From the NCBI RefSeq assembly GCF_009765685.1, contig NZ_LMUY01000102.1, positions 1-64,000 on the forward strand: a stretch of DNA of 64,000 nucleotides, given 5' to 3'. This document shows positions 35,681-45,179 of the stretch, piece after piece (positions within the stretch are counted from its first letter, which is position 1; each line of letters opens with the position of its first letter). Origin of the DNA: Acidisphaera sp. L21. Its GTDB lineage: Bacteria > Pseudomonadota > Alphaproteobacteria > Acetobacterales > Acetobacteraceae. The notes under the pieces were generated by a model. The model worked only from the letters and a program-made list of their open reading frames with translations, was not told the DNA's origin and did not search any database. Both the position numbers and the translations under genes were made by a program.

Positions 35681-36988
35681 ATGCCGACGCGCCAGATGCA
35701 CCTCGTCGCCTATCTGAAGACCGGGCCGACCGCGCAGCATGTCGGCGGCTGGCGCCATCCGGAGGCGACGCTGGACGACATCCTCGACCCCAGCCGATAC
35801 CAGCACATCGCCCGATTGCTGGAGGCCGCCAAGTTCGACGCGTGTTTCTTCGCCGACCTGTTCGGGCTGTACGACCTGCACCAGGGCAGCTACGACGCCT
35901 ATGTCCGCCGCGGCGGCCAGATCAGCTACCTGGATCCAACGGTGGTGCTGCCCGTCATGGCCGCCGTCACCAGCCATCTCGGCCTCGGCGCCACGCTGTC
36001 CACCAGCTTTCACACCGCCTATCACCTGGCCCGCTGGCTCGGCTCGCTGGACGCGATGAGTAAGGGTCGCGTGGCCTGGAACGTGGTGACCTCCGCCACC
36101 GATCTGGAGGCGCGCAACGCCGGGCTGGACAACCTGCCGCCCCGCGACCTCCGCTACGACCGCGCCGACGAGGTGCTGGAGGCGTGCTTCGCCCTGTGGA
36201 ATAGCTGGGATGAAGATGCGCTGGTGCGGGACAAGCAGGCCGGCATCATGTCGGACCCCAGCAAGGTGCATTATGCCAATTACGAGGGACGCTGGATCAA
36301 GACCCGCGGCCCGCTGTCGATCCCGCGCAGCCCGCAGGGCCGCCCGGTCATCATGCAGGCTGGCAGCTCCGATCGCGGGCGCCAGTTCGCGGCACGGTGG
36401 GCGGAGGTGATCTTCACCACCCAGCGCGGCCAGGCCGAGATGGCGGAGTTCTACACCGACATCAAAACCCGCATGCAGGCCGCCGGCCGCGACCCGGCGA
36501 GTTGCGCGATCCTGCCCGGCATCTCTGTCGTGCTGGGCGAAACCCGCTCCATCGCGCGCGAACGGGCGGATTACCTCAGCAGCCTCATCGACCCGGAATT
36601 GGTGATGGCGTCGTCCTCCAGCGGGCTAGGCGCCGATCTATCCAAGATCGGCGCCGGCAAGACGCTGGCGGAATTGCAGGGCAACCAGGGCATCCAAGGC
36701 ACGCAAGACCTGTTGGAGCAGCGCATGAAAGCGGAGGGCATCACCCTGCAGCAAGCCGCCGCCAAGCGTGGCTTGGACCGCGAAATCGTCGGCACCGCGG
36801 CCGACGTGGCCGACCAGATGGGCGCTATGTTCGCCGCCGGGGCGTGCGACGGCTTCGTCATCTCCCCCACCCATTTCCCCGGCATGTTCGAGGGATTCTG
36901 TCGCAGCGTGGTGCCGGAATTGCAGCGCCGCAGCCTGTTCCGCACCGACTACACGGGGCGTACCCTGCGGGAGAACCTGGCCGGCTAG
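35681..36988 (+). CDS. LLM-class flavin-dependent monooxygenase, second copy
   Basis: This 435-residue enzyme is a paralogue of the protein at 11642-12997, sharing RYDRADEVLEACFALWNSW and the SPQG-PVIMQAGSS block. Both belong to the NtaA/SnaA/DszA group, which needs reduced flavin from a separate reductase; no reductase gene is seen nearby. The ATG at 35681 begins MPTRQMHLVAYLKTGPT and follows the cyclase stop by 53 bases. A difference from its paralogue is a longer insert before the C-terminus (GNQGIQGTQDLLEQRM). Its place after the dehydrogenase and cyclase suggests one catabolic unit. Confidence 0.9.
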   Translation: MPTRQMHLVAYLKTGPTAQHVGGWRHPEATLDDILDPSRYQHIARLLEAAKFDACFFADLFGLYDLHQGSYDAYVRRGGQISYLDPTVVLPVMAAVTSHLGLGATLSTSFHTAYHLARWLGSLDAMSKGRVAWNVVTSATDLEARNAGLDNLPPRDLRYDRADEVLEACFALWNSWDEDALVRDKQAGIMSDPSKVHYANYEGRWIKTRGPLSIPRSPQGRPVIMQAGSSDRGRQFAARWAEVIFTTQRGQAEMAEFYTDIKTRMQAAGRDPASCAILPGISVVLGETRSIARERADYLSSLIDPELVMASSSSGLGADLSKIGAGKTLAELQGNQGIQGTQDLLEQRMKAEGITLQQAAAKRGLDREIVGTAADVADQMGAMFAAGACDGFVISPTHFPGMFEGFCRSVVPELQRRSLFRTDYTGRTLRENLAG

Positions 36989-37038
36989 GCTTGATGGCAC
37001 GGCGGGATGGGCTAGCCTGCGGCCCACAGAACCATTGA

Positions 37039-38286
37039 ATGGATGCCATGCCCTCTCCCATGACGCATGAAGCCCGCTTGGACCTGCTGGGCCAGGTCGC
37101 GGTCAATGTCGGCCTCGGCCTGCGACCTGGCCAGGAACTGGTGCTGACGGCCCCGCTGGACGCCGTGCCCCTGGTTCGCCGCATCACCGAACACGCCTAC
37201 AAAGCCGGCGCAAGCCTGGTGACGACCTTGCTATCCGACGACCAGGCCGCACTCGCCCGCTACCAGCATGCCCCGACCGAGGCGTTCGACTACGCCCCCG
37301 CCTGGCTGTTCAAGGGCATGGCCGAGGCCTATAGCGGCGGCGCAGCTCGGCTGGCGATCGGCGGCGATAACCCGGCGCTGCTGGCCGACCAGGACCCGGA
37401 CAAGGTCTCCCGCGCCAACCGCGCCCGATCTGTCGCCTATCGCCCGGCGCTGGAACTGATCACCAATTTCGACATCAACTGGAGCATCGTCTCCTACGCG
37501 ACCCCCGCCTGGGCCGCGCTGATGTTCCCGGACCTGTCCGCAGAGGCCGCGGTCGCGAAACTGTGGGACGCGATCTTCGCCGCCTCCCGCATCGACCGTG
37601 ACGACCCGGTGGCTGCCTGGGCCGAGCACAATGCCGCCCTGCACGCCCGCACCACGCACCTAAACGCCAAGCGCTACGACGCGCTGCACTTCACCGGACC
37701 GGGCACCGATCTCCGGGTCGGGCTCTCCGAGGGGCACCTTTGGCTTGGCGGGGCGGAGCGGGCGAAGAACGGCATCGTCTGCAACCCGAACATCCCCAGC
37801 GAGGAAGTCTTCACCACGCCGCACTTGGCCCATGTGGACGGATTGGTGCGCAGCACGAAGCCGCTTTCCTACGGCGGCACGCTCATCCAAGACATCGCCG
37901 TCCGTTTCCAGGACGGCCGCATCGTGGATGCCACCGCCAGCGCCGGGCAATCGGTCTTGCATAAGGTGCTGGACACCGATGACGGCGCGCGGCGCTTGGG
38001 GGAGGTAGCGCTGGTGCCCAATTCCTCGCCGATCTCCGCCAGCGGGCTGCTGTTCTACAACACCCTGTACGACGAGAACGCGGCCAGCCACATCGCCATC
38101 GGCCAGGCCTACCGCACCTGCCTGGAGGGCGGCACCACTGCCAGCGACGAAGAACTGGCCCGGCGCGGCGCCAACACCAGCCTGATTCATATCGACTGGA
38201 TGATCGGGTCCGGCCAGGTGGATGTGGACGGCGTGCGCACCGATGGCTCTCGCGAGCCGGTGATGCGCGCCGGGGAGTGGGTCTAG
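37039..38286 (+). CDS. M29-family aminopeptidase
   Basis: The 415-residue product belongs to the M29 (AmpS/PepS/aminopeptidase T) family of metal-dependent exopeptidases. Visible are RLDLLGQVAVNVGLGLRPGQELVLTAP at the start, the metal-ligand Glu region NIPSEEVFTTPH, GIVCNPNIPSEE, and the C-terminal HIDWMIGSGQVDVDG. The family works in the cytoplasm on N-terminal residues of peptides. Possible starts are the ATG codons at 37039 and 37048. It ends in a CTAG overlap with the convergent EAL gene. It may belong to the catabolic run before it or be independent. Confidence 0.9.
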   Translation: MDAMPSPMTHEARLDLLGQVAVNVGLGLRPGQELVLTAPLDAVPLVRRITEHAYKAGASLVTTLLSDDQAALARYQHAPTEAFDYAPAWLFKGMAEAYSGGAARLAIGGDNPALLADQDPDKVSRANRARSVAYRPALELITNFDINWSIVSYATPAWAALMFPDLSAEAAVAKLWDAIFAASRIDRDDPVAAWAEHNAALHARTTHLNAKRYDALHFTGPGTDLRVGLSEGHLWLGGAERAKNGIVCNPNIPSEEVFTTPHLAHVDGLVRSTKPLSYGGTLIQDIAVRFQDGRIVDATASAGQSVLHKVLDTDDGARRLGEVALVPNSSPISASGLLFYNTLYDENAASHIAIGQAYRTCLEGGTTASDEELARRGANTSLIHIDWMIGSGQVDVDGVRTDGSREPVMRAGEWV

Positions 38287-39470
38287 CTCGGCTCCCGATC
38301 CGGTGGCAGGCTATCCTGGCTGGACCAACCCTCCAGCCAGGATGGCAGCGCGCTCGCCGGCAGCGGGCGGCCGATGAGGAACCCCTGGGCGTATTCCACA
38401 CCCAGATCGCGCATGCGGTTCCACATCGCCTCGTTCTCGATCCCCTCGGCAATGACGCTCAGCGAGCGGCGATGCGCATTGTCGACCGTGCGTTGCAGGT
38501 AGCTGCGGGCCAGCGCGTTCGCCTCCGACCGCAGCACGACCTCCTTGTCCAGCTTCACCACGTTGAACGGCAGATCGAACAGATCGAGCTGGTTCATCAT
38601 CTCCGGCCCCATATCGTCGATGGCGACCTGGTAGCCGGCGTCGCGCCAATGCTCCACGGCGCTCGCCAGGGGCGGGATGTCGCTGACCGGGCGGCTTTCC
38701 GTCAGCTCGATCAGAATGCGATGCGCTCCGATCCCGACGGTGCGGCGGTGCATGTCGATGCGGGTCAGCGCTTCCGGAAACAGCAGCACGTCCAGCGGCA
38801 GGTTGATGGTCATGAACAGGTCGTGCCGGTCCAGAAAACCGGGGTCGACGGCCGCCATGGCGCCCTGCGCCACCGCCTCCGTCAGCCGCAGCGACAGGCC
38901 GGCACGCTCGATCTGCGGAATGAACTGATCGGGCGCGATCGTGCCGTGGTCCGGGTGGCGCAGCCGGGCCAGCGCCTCCATCCCTGCGGCCCGGCGGTTC
39001 TGCAGGCGCACGATCGGTTGAAACCGGCATTCCACGTCCGCAGCCTGGAAATTCACCGCGATGTCGGACGTCGACATGGTTGGCGGACCCGATGACGCGG
39101 TCGCAGCGGCCGGGTGCAGGCACTTTTCCAGATCGGCCGGGACATACGCCTGCGCCAACGCCTTGCGGCCGGCGAAGCCCGCAGCCTCCCCCAGCAGGAT
39201 CAGCTTCACCTGCGACCCCATTTCGCCGGAGGTGACGCCCAGCAGGTCGCCGACATAGGGCCCGGCCGCCTTCGGTTCCATCAGCAAGTGGGAGAAATCG
39301 TGCGACGGCTTCACCAGCCGGTTCAGCGCGTCTTGCGGCGACTCAGCGACCAGCAGCGATTCGCCCGCGGACCGATCGATTGCGAGCCGAGCGGCGTTCG
39401 CCCAGGCCGGGTCCACGCATAACAGCAACACCTGTCGGGCCGCACGGGAGAAGGTGTTGGGGCCTGCCAA
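38283..39470 (-). CDS. EAL-domain protein with receiver-like N-terminus
   Basis: The C-terminal 250 residues form an EAL domain, the cyclic-di-GMP phosphodiesterase fold. Most active-site residues are visible: Glu in GMEALARLRHP, Asn in MTINLP, Glu in LIELTES, the Asp pair in VAIDDMGPE, Lys in VVKLDKE and Glu in VIAEGIE. Loop 6, normally DDFGTG, reads DDMGPE, so activity could be altered. Residues of about 10-125 look like a receiver-like domain without an obvious phosphorylation site (VLLLCVDPAWANAARLA). The product has 395 residues. Its control input is unknown. It stands between the M29 peptidase and secDF. Confidence 0.85.
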   Translation of the reverse strand: MAGPNTFSRAARQVLLLCVDPAWANAARLAIDRSAGESLLVAESPQDALNRLVKPSHDFSHLLMEPKAAGPYVGDLLGVTSGEMGSQVKLILLGEAAGFAGRKALAQAYVPADLEKCLHPAAATASSGPPTMSTSDIAVNFQAADVECRFQPIVRLQNRRAAGMEALARLRHPDHGTIAPDQFIPQIERAGLSLRLTEAVAQGAMAAVDPGFLDRHDLFMTINLPLDVLLFPEALTRIDMHRRTVGIGAHRILIELTESRPVSDIPPLASAVEHWRDAGYQVAIDDMGPEMMNQLDLFDLPFNVVKLDKEVVLRSEANALARSYLQRTVDNAHRRSLSVIAEGIENEAMWNRMRDLGVEYAQGFLIGRPLPASALPSWLEGWSSQDSLPPDREPS

Positions 39471-39593
39471 TGATTGGTCCTAGTCCGCCTGCGGGTCGAC
39501 GTGATGTACAAGCCTGCCACTGGGGACCGGCACCGTCGATAACCCATGCCGCAAACGCCGTGAATTTCAAAGCGAAACTGTAACCCGCAGAGC

Positions 39594-40556
39594 TCACCGT
39601 GCTGGTTTGGCACCACTCTTGGCAGCTTGGACCGGCCGTGCATCCCGCCGCAGCCGGTTTTCACCCAGCAACAGCAAGATGGGCGCGGCGATGAAGATAG
39701 AGGATGACGTGCCGACCACGATGCCAAACAGCATCACCGCCGCGAACCCGGACAGGGAAGAGCCGCCGAACAGCGCCAGCGGCAGGCTGGCCAGGAACAC
39801 CGTCATCGAGGTGCCGAGCGTCCGGTTCAGGGTCTCGTTGATCGAAAAATCGATCAGTTCGCGCAGCGGCATCGTCTTGTACTTGCGCAGGTTCTCCCGC
39901 ACGCGATCGTATACCACCACCTTGTCGTTGGTGGAGTAGCCGATCACCGTCAGGATCGCCGCGACCATCACCAGGTCGAACTCGATCCGGGTGACGACCA
40001 GGAAACCGATGACCTTCGTCACGTCCAGCAGCAGCGTCACCACCGCGCCGACGGCGAACTGCCATTCGAAACGGAACCAGATGTAGACCAGGATCATCAG
40101 CAGGCTGATGCCCAGCGCCAGCAGGCCATTGCGAAACAGCTCGTCCGAGACGGATGCGCCGACCGCGTCGGTGCGCTGGATCACGGCGCCGGGCTGCGCT
40201 TCCTCCAATGCCGCGCGAACCCGGCCGACGACCTGCTCGGTGCCGGCCTCGGTGGGCTGGCGGTCCAGGCGGATCAGCACGCCGCGATCGTCGCCGAACC
40301 GCTGCAGCCCGGCGGCGGCCACCTGGTGCGTGCCGAAGGCGGCGCGGATCTTGTTGAAGTCGGCAGCAGCCGGGGTGCGCGCCTCCATGACGATGCCGCC
40401 CTTGAAGTCGATGCCCAGGTTCAGCCCCGGGTAGAACGCGACCGCCAGGGAGAACACCGACAGCACGGCGGACGTCGCCAGCCCGATGAAGCGGCCGCGC
40501 ATGAACTTGATGCTCGTGCCATCCGGCACCATGCGGAACATTGGGCGAAGAAACAT
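39594..40556 (-). CDS. secF: Protein translocase subunit SecF
   Basis: SecF forms with SecD the proton-driven complex that helps the Sec channel pull proteins across the inner membrane. The 320-residue product has an N-terminal helix, the periplasmic motif YPGLNLGIDFKGGIVMEA, and five C-terminal helices with the conserved GYSTNDKVVVYDRVRENLR. It follows secD after 9 bases. No yajC is found next to the pair; a divergent oxidoreductase gene lies where yajC often stands. Confidence 0.95.
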   Translation of the reverse strand: MFLRPMFRMVPDGTSIKFMRGRFIGLATSAVLSVFSLAVAFYPGLNLGIDFKGGIVMEARTPAAADFNKIRAAFGTHQVAAAGLQRFGDDRGVLIRLDRQPTEAGTEQVVGRVRAALEEAQPGAVIQRTDAVGASVSDELFRNGLLALGISLLMILVYIWFRFEWQFAVGAVVTLLLDVTKVIGFLVVTRIEFDLVMVAAILTVIGYSTNDKVVVYDRVRENLRKYKTMPLRELIDFSINETLNRTLGTSMTVFLASLPLALFGGSSLSGFAAVMLFGIVVGTSSSIFIAAPILLLLGENRLRRDARPVQAAKSGAKPAR

Positions 40557-40565
40557 GCTGGGATC

Positions 40566-42122
40566 CTAGACCGGCAGCAGCGCGGGGCGCCGGGCGGAAT
40601 ACCACCGCACCATCAGCAGCCGGGCGACCACGGTGGCGGTGAACAGGGTAGTGACGATGCCGACCGTGATGGTGACGGCAAACCCGCGCACCGGGCCGGA
40701 GCCGAACACGAACAGCATCACATGCGCCAGAAAGGCGGTGGCATTGCTGTCGATGATGGTGCTGTAGGCCCGGCGGAACCCGGCCTCCAACGCGGCCACC
40801 GGCTTACGATCCAGCTTGGTTTCTTCCCGGATGCGCTCGTTGATCAGGATGTTGGCATCGACCGCCATACCCAGCGTCAGCAGGATGCCCGCCATGCCCG
40901 GCAAGGTCAGCGTGGCCTCCAGCAACGACAGGATCGCCAGCATTAGCAACAGGTTGATCAGCAGCGCGATGTTCGCGAACCAGCCGAACAGGCCGTAGAA
41001 CGTCCCCATGAAGCCGACCACCAGCAGGAAGCCAACGCCCAGCGCGATGGCGCCGGCCCGGATGCTGTCGGCGCCCAGCTCGGGCCCGACGGTACGTTCT
41101 TCCACCACGGTCAGTGGCGCGGGCAGGGCGCCGGCGCGCAGCAACACGGCCAGATCGGTGGCGGATTGCGCGGTGAAGCTGCCGCTGATCTGGCCACGGC
41201 CGCCAGTGATCGGCTCGTTGATGTTCGGCGCGGTCAGGATCTTGTCGTCCAGCACGATGGCGAACGGATGGCCGACCTGCGCGGTCGTCACCTCGCCAAA
41301 CCGGCGGGAGCCTGTGCTGTCGAACAAGAAGTTCACCACCCACTCGCCGTTCAGGTTGCTGCGGGCGGGGCTCGCGTCGGTCAGGCTCGAACCATCGACC
41401 TCCACCCGGCGGCGCACCACCAGCTTGCGGGTCGGGTCGTTCTCCAGCGGCAGGATCATGTCGCCCGGGGGCGCGGGGCGATTCGGGTCCGCACCTTCGT
41501 CCAGCAGATGGAACGTCATCTTGGCCGTGGTGCCCAGCAATTGCTTGATTCGATTCGGATCGTCCACGCCGGGCAACTGCACCACGATGCGGCTCTCGCC
41601 CTGCCGGGTGATCTGCGGGTCCAGCACGCCGGTGGCGTCGATACGGCGGCGAACGATCTCGATCGACTGCTGCACCGCGCCCGCCGCCCGGGCGCGCAAT
41701 GCCGCGTCGTTCAGGGTCAACGACAGGGAGCCATCGGGCCGGGTTGCGATGTCGAAATCCTGCGTGCCGTCCGGGTTGGCTGCCACCGTCTTCAGCGAGT
41801 CGATGGCCGCCTGGCTCTGCGCCGGGTCGCGCAGAACGGCGCTCACCCGGTTTTCGTCGGCGGGCTCGGTCAGGCTGCGATACTTGCCTGCCAGCGCCTG
41901 GCGGGACCGGTCCAGCACCGTGTCCAGTCGTTCCTTCCCCAGGGCGGCCATGTCCACGTCCAGCAGCAGGTAGGACCCGCCGCGCAGGTCCAGGCCCAGA
42001 TGCACGGCACGCCACGGCACCCACGACGCGGGTTGCGGCAGGACGTTCGGTAGGCAGAGCAAGGCGCCCAAGATGCAGACGCCGACGATCAGCGCGGTCT
42101 TGACGCGGCCGAAATACAGCAT
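40566..42122 (-). CDS. secD: Protein translocase subunit SecD
   Basis: SecD is the larger subunit of SecDF. The 518-residue product has an N-terminal helix, the signature VHLGLDLRGGSYLLLDVD, a large periplasmic P1 domain (about residues 70-330) and a C-terminal bundle of helices with GMAVDANILINERIREETK, which holds the conserved Asp for proton transfer. ATG at 42122 is the start; the 86-base gap to the divergent oxidoreductase gene must hold promoters for both directions. Length is normal for alphaproteobacteria. Confidence 0.95.
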   Translation of the reverse strand: MLYFGRVKTALIVGVCILGALLCLPNVLPQPASWVPWRAVHLGLDLRGGSYLLLDVDMAALGKERLDTVLDRSRQALAGKYRSLTEPADENRVSAVLRDPAQSQAAIDSLKTVAANPDGTQDFDIATRPDGSLSLTLNDAALRARAAGAVQQSIEIVRRRIDATGVLDPQITRQGESRIVVQLPGVDDPNRIKQLLGTTAKMTFHLLDEGADPNRPAPPGDMILPLENDPTRKLVVRRRVEVDGSSLTDASPARSNLNGEWVVNFLFDSTGSRRFGEVTTAQVGHPFAIVLDDKILTAPNINEPITGGRGQISGSFTAQSATDLAVLLRAGALPAPLTVVEERTVGPELGADSIRAGAIALGVGFLLVVGFMGTFYGLFGWFANIALLINLLLMLAILSLLEATLTLPGMAGILLTLGMAVDANILINERIREETKLDRKPVAALEAGFRRAYSTIIDSNATAFLAHVMLFVFGSGPVRGFAVTITVGIVTTLFTATVVARLLMVRWYSARRPALLPV

Positions 42123-42208
42123 GTGGCCCGGTCACTCCAATAGGCGGACGTCTATGCCGACCGCCAAGGGGCGATGCAAGCCTTACGGCCCCGTGCTATG
42201 CGCGCCCC

Positions 42209-43183
42209 ATGAGTGATCAGTTGCGGATGGGCGTCATTGGCGCCGGGCATTTTGGCCGTTTTCATGCGCTGAAGGTCGCGGCCGCCCCCCGGGCGCGACT
42301 GGTCGGCCTGCACGATGCCGACACGGCGCGTGCCACGACGGTCGGGCGGGAAGCCGGCGGTGCCCCGGCGATGGCGTTGGACGCGCTGCTCCAGGCCTGC
42401 CAGGCCGTGGTGATCGCCGCCCCGGCGGAGGCGCACCACCCACTCGCCACCCGCGCGCTGGAAGCCGGGTGCCACGTGCTGGTCGAAAAGCCGATCGCCG
42501 CCACGCTGGAGCAGGCAGATTCGTTGGCCGCCTTGGCCTCCGCACGCGGCCTGGTGTTGCAGGTTGGCCATCTGCTGCGATTTTCGGCGGAGCACCGGGC
42601 GATCAGCAGTCGCATCACGCGGCCGCTGTATATCGAGGCGACGCGCATCGCCCCCTACAAGCCGCGCGGCACCGACGTATCGGTCATCCTGGACCTGATG
42701 ATCCACGATCTGGACCTGGTGCTGGCGCTGGTGGACAGCGAGATCAGCAGCGTCGACGCGATGGGTGCTGCAGTGTCGTCCCCGTCGGAGGATATCGCCA
42801 ACGCCCGGGTCCGCTTCGTCAATGGCTGCGTGGCGACCATCACTGCCAGCCGCATCTCCATCAAGACGGAGCGGCGGATGCGGCTGTTCTCGCAGGAGGG
42901 GTATCTGTCCGCCGATTTCGGCGCGCGCGAACTGGTGATGATCGGGCGGGAGCGGGGTCTGCCGCTGCCGGGCACCGGCGGTTTCAAGCGCGAAGCGATC
43001 AGTTGGAAGGATCACGACGCGATGGAAGCAGAGCACGCCAGCTTTGTCGCCGCCTGTCTGGATGGGGCGCCCGTGCTGGTGGACGCCGCCGCCGGCCGTC
43101 GCGCGCTGGCGGCGGCCATCGCGGTGGCCGACTCGATGGCGTCCTCGGCCGATCTGGTCCGTGCCAGCGGGCTGGTGATCTAG
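42209..43183 (+). CDS. Gfo/Idh/MocA-family oxidoreductase
   Basis: The 324-residue product is an NAD(P)-dependent oxidoreductase of the Gfo/Idh/MocA family. The N-terminal Rossmann fold starts MGVIGAGHFGRFHALKV, and the family motif EKPIAATLEQAD carries the conserved Lys. The second half holds the substrate domain with DLMIHDLDLVLAL, a typical active-site His region. In many alphaproteobacteria a gene of this type is found next to lpxB, and here lpxB lies directly beyond it on the opposite strand with overlapping stop codons, so a role in sugar-nucleotide or lipid A metabolism is possible. Confidence 0.87.
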   Translation: MSDQLRMGVIGAGHFGRFHALKVAAAPRARLVGLHDADTARATTVGREAGGAPAMALDALLQACQAVVIAAPAEAHHPLATRALEAGCHVLVEKPIAATLEQADSLAALASARGLVLQVGHLLRFSAEHRAISSRITRPLYIEATRIAPYKPRGTDVSVILDLMIHDLDLVLALVDSEISSVDAMGAAVSSPSEDIANARVRFVNGCVATITASRISIKTERRMRLFSQEGYLSADFGARELVMIGRERGLPLPGTGGFKREAISWKDHDAMEAEHASFVAACLDGAPVLVDAAAGRRALAAAIAVADSMASSADLVRASGLVI

Positions 43184-44322
43184 CCGGGCAGCAGCGCCAG
43201 CACCGCCGCGGCCGCCATATCCGCCGGATTGCCGCCCGCGGGGCGCAGGCTGGCGATGACTTCGCCAAACGCCTTCCGCTGGGCCGCCACTTTTGCTGGA
43301 TCGCGCAGCAGGGACAGCACGGTGGCTGCCAGCGTTTCGGGGTTGCAGTCCGCCTGCAGCAGTTCCGGCACCGCTAGGCGACCAGCCAGCAAGTTTACCA
43401 TGGCAACGTGCGGCACGCGGATCATGCGCCGGGCCATGAAGGCAGACACGGGGTTAACCCGATAGGTCACCGCCATCGGCACCCCGGCCAACGCCAGTTC
43501 CAGCGTCGACGTGCCCGATTTCGTCAGCGCCGCGGCCGCCGCGGCGTAGGCATCGTGCTTGTCATCCAGGTCGGTAACGATGATCGGCCGCACCGGCCAC
43601 GACGCGGCGGCCTGCTGCACGGTGTCCGCAACCGCGTGGGAAACCGGGATGACGGGCGTGATGCCCGGCACCTTCGCCGCCAGCAGCGCCATGGTTTCGG
43701 CAAACACGGGCAGCAGCCGCGGTACCTCGCTCCGCCGGCTGCCGGGCATCAGCACCAGCACCGGTGCGTCCGCCGCCAGGCCGTGGCGCTCGCGGAACCG
43801 GGCGGCGTTGCCGCGGTCGGCGCCGGACTGCACCACCGGATGGCCGACGAAGCGAGCGGCCAGGTTATGGCGGGCGAAATACGCTTCCTCGAACGGCAGC
43901 AGGCACAGCAACTCGTCCCAGCGTCCCGGGAAAGTCTTGATCCGGTGCTCGCGCCACGCCCAGACCTGCGGGGCCACGTACTGCACCCGCTTGATCCCCA
44001 ACGGAGCGATGCGCTTCAGCACGTGCAGGCCGAAACCCGGGGAGTCGACCGTCACCACCACATCCGGCCGGCGTGCCGCGATGTCGTCCACCACGGAGAG
44101 CATCCGGCGGCGCAGGGTGCGGATGCGCGGCAGGATCTCCACTAGCCCCATCACCGCCAGGTCCGACATTGGGAAAAGGCTATCCATCCCCCCCGCCATC
44201 ATCCGCGGCCCGGCAACGCCGGCGAACGTGATATCGGGTCGCACGGCGCGCAGGGCCGTCATCAGCCGGCTGCCCAACACGTCGCCACTGGCCTCGCCAG
44301 CGACCAGATAGACCAGGGTCAT
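43180..44322 (-). CDS. lpxB: Lipid-A-disaccharide synthase
   Basis: LpxB joins UDP-diacylglucosamine and lipid X to form the lipid A disaccharide at the inner membrane. The 380-residue product begins LVYLVAGEASGDVLGSRLM and contains VDSPGFGLHVLK, YVAPQVWAWREHRIKTF, FVGHPVVQ, LMPGSRRSEV and TKSGTSTLELALAGVPM, all typical of the family. The ATG at 44322 is chosen because it overlaps the stop of the upstream nitrilase gene (ATGA) and gives the standard start. It is the last gene of a three-gene run with the GNAT and nitrilase-like genes. Confidence 0.95.
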   Translation of the reverse strand: MTLVYLVAGEASGDVLGSRLMTALRAVRPDITFAGVAGPRMMAGGMDSLFPMSDLAVMGLVEILPRIRTLRRRMLSVVDDIAARRPDVVVTVDSPGFGLHVLKRIAPLGIKRVQYVAPQVWAWREHRIKTFPGRWDELLCLLPFEEAYFARHNLAARFVGHPVVQSGADRGNAARFRERHGLAADAPVLVLMPGSRRSEVPRLLPVFAETMALLAAKVPGITPVIPVSHAVADTVQQAAASWPVRPIIVTDLDDKHDAYAAAAAALTKSGTSTLELALAGVPMAVTYRVNPVSAFMARRMIRVPHVAMVNLLAGRLAVPELLQADCNPETLAATVLSLLRDPAKVAAQRKAFGEVIASLRPAGGNPADMAAAAVLALLPG

Positions 44323-45179
44323 CCGCCGACCACCGGGCAGGCAGGCGGTGCGGCGGCATAGTCGCGGTGGTTGAGCACGGCGCCATCCTGCCGCACGGCG
44401 GCGATGGCAGCCGGGTCCAGATCGGCATACAGCCAACCCGGCGCGTCCATCTCGCCCCTGATGATGACGCCGTCATCGGGAAAGCCGCGATCCACCGGCC
44501 CGAACACCGCGGCATAGCCCCGGTTGGTATCCAGCGCAGACAGCCAGGGGGCGTCCCCCACCGTGGTGGCGACCGCGACGTAGCACTGGTTGGCCATGGC
44601 GCAGGCGCGCGCCGCCAGCCGCACGCGATTGAACCCGGCCAGCGTGTCGGTATCCGTCGGCACCAGGATCAGCCAGGCCCCCGCCTCCACCTGTGCGCGC
44701 GGCAGGGCCGGGTGTTCCATGTCGTAGCAAATGCTGACGCCGATCCGCCCCCACGGCGTTTCGAACACGGATGGCGCCGCGCCGGTAGACACACCCCACA
44801 ACTCCGCTTCGAACCGTGTCGTGCAATGTTTGTCCTGGAAGGCGATGCGACCGTCCGGTGCCACCAGCGGCGCATGATTGACCACGCTGCCATCCACGCG
44901 GCGCCACGGCAGGCTGCCGCCGAGCAGCCACACGCCGTGCCGGGCAGCAGCGCGCTGCATCGCAGCCAGGATCGCATCGTGCAGGGCGCAGGCAGCGTTC
45001 AGTTCTGCCGCCAGGTCCGGTAGCGGCGCGGCAACCGCATCGATGCACGCGTATTCCGGCAGCACCAGCAACTCGGCCCCAGCCGCCGCAGCCTCGGCAA
45101 TGCGGGCGGCGAAGCCTGCCCCCCACTCGGCGACCCCGGCGTAGCGTCCGACGCGATATTGCAGCAGCCCTAGCCGCAT
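44319..45179 (-). CDS. Nitrilase-superfamily carbon-nitrogen hydrolase
   Basis: The 286-residue product has the Glu-Lys-Cys catalytic triad of the superfamily: Glu42 in LPEYA, Lys117 in FQDKHCTTRFE and Cys151 in SICYDMEHPAL. Members hydrolyse amides or nitriles; the substrate here is not known. The ATG at 45179 is preferred since it gives MRLGLLQYRV, the usual first strand; a start 33 bases earlier is possible. It overlaps the upstream GNAT gene by 10 bases and the downstream lpxB by 4, so the three are translated as a unit. Confidence 0.88.
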   Translation of the reverse strand: MRLGLLQYRVGRYAGVAEWGAGFAARIAEAAAAGAELLVLPEYACIDAVAAPLPDLAAELNAACALHDAILAAMQRAAARHGVWLLGGSLPWRRVDGSVVNHAPLVAPDGRIAFQDKHCTTRFEAELWGVSTGAAPSVFETPWGRIGVSICYDMEHPALPRAQVEAGAWLILVPTDTDTLAGFNRVRLAARACAMANQCYVAVATTVGDAPWLSALDTNRGYAAVFGPVDRGFPDDGVIIRGEMDAPGWLYADLDPAAIAAVRQDGAVLNHRDYAAAPPACPVVGG

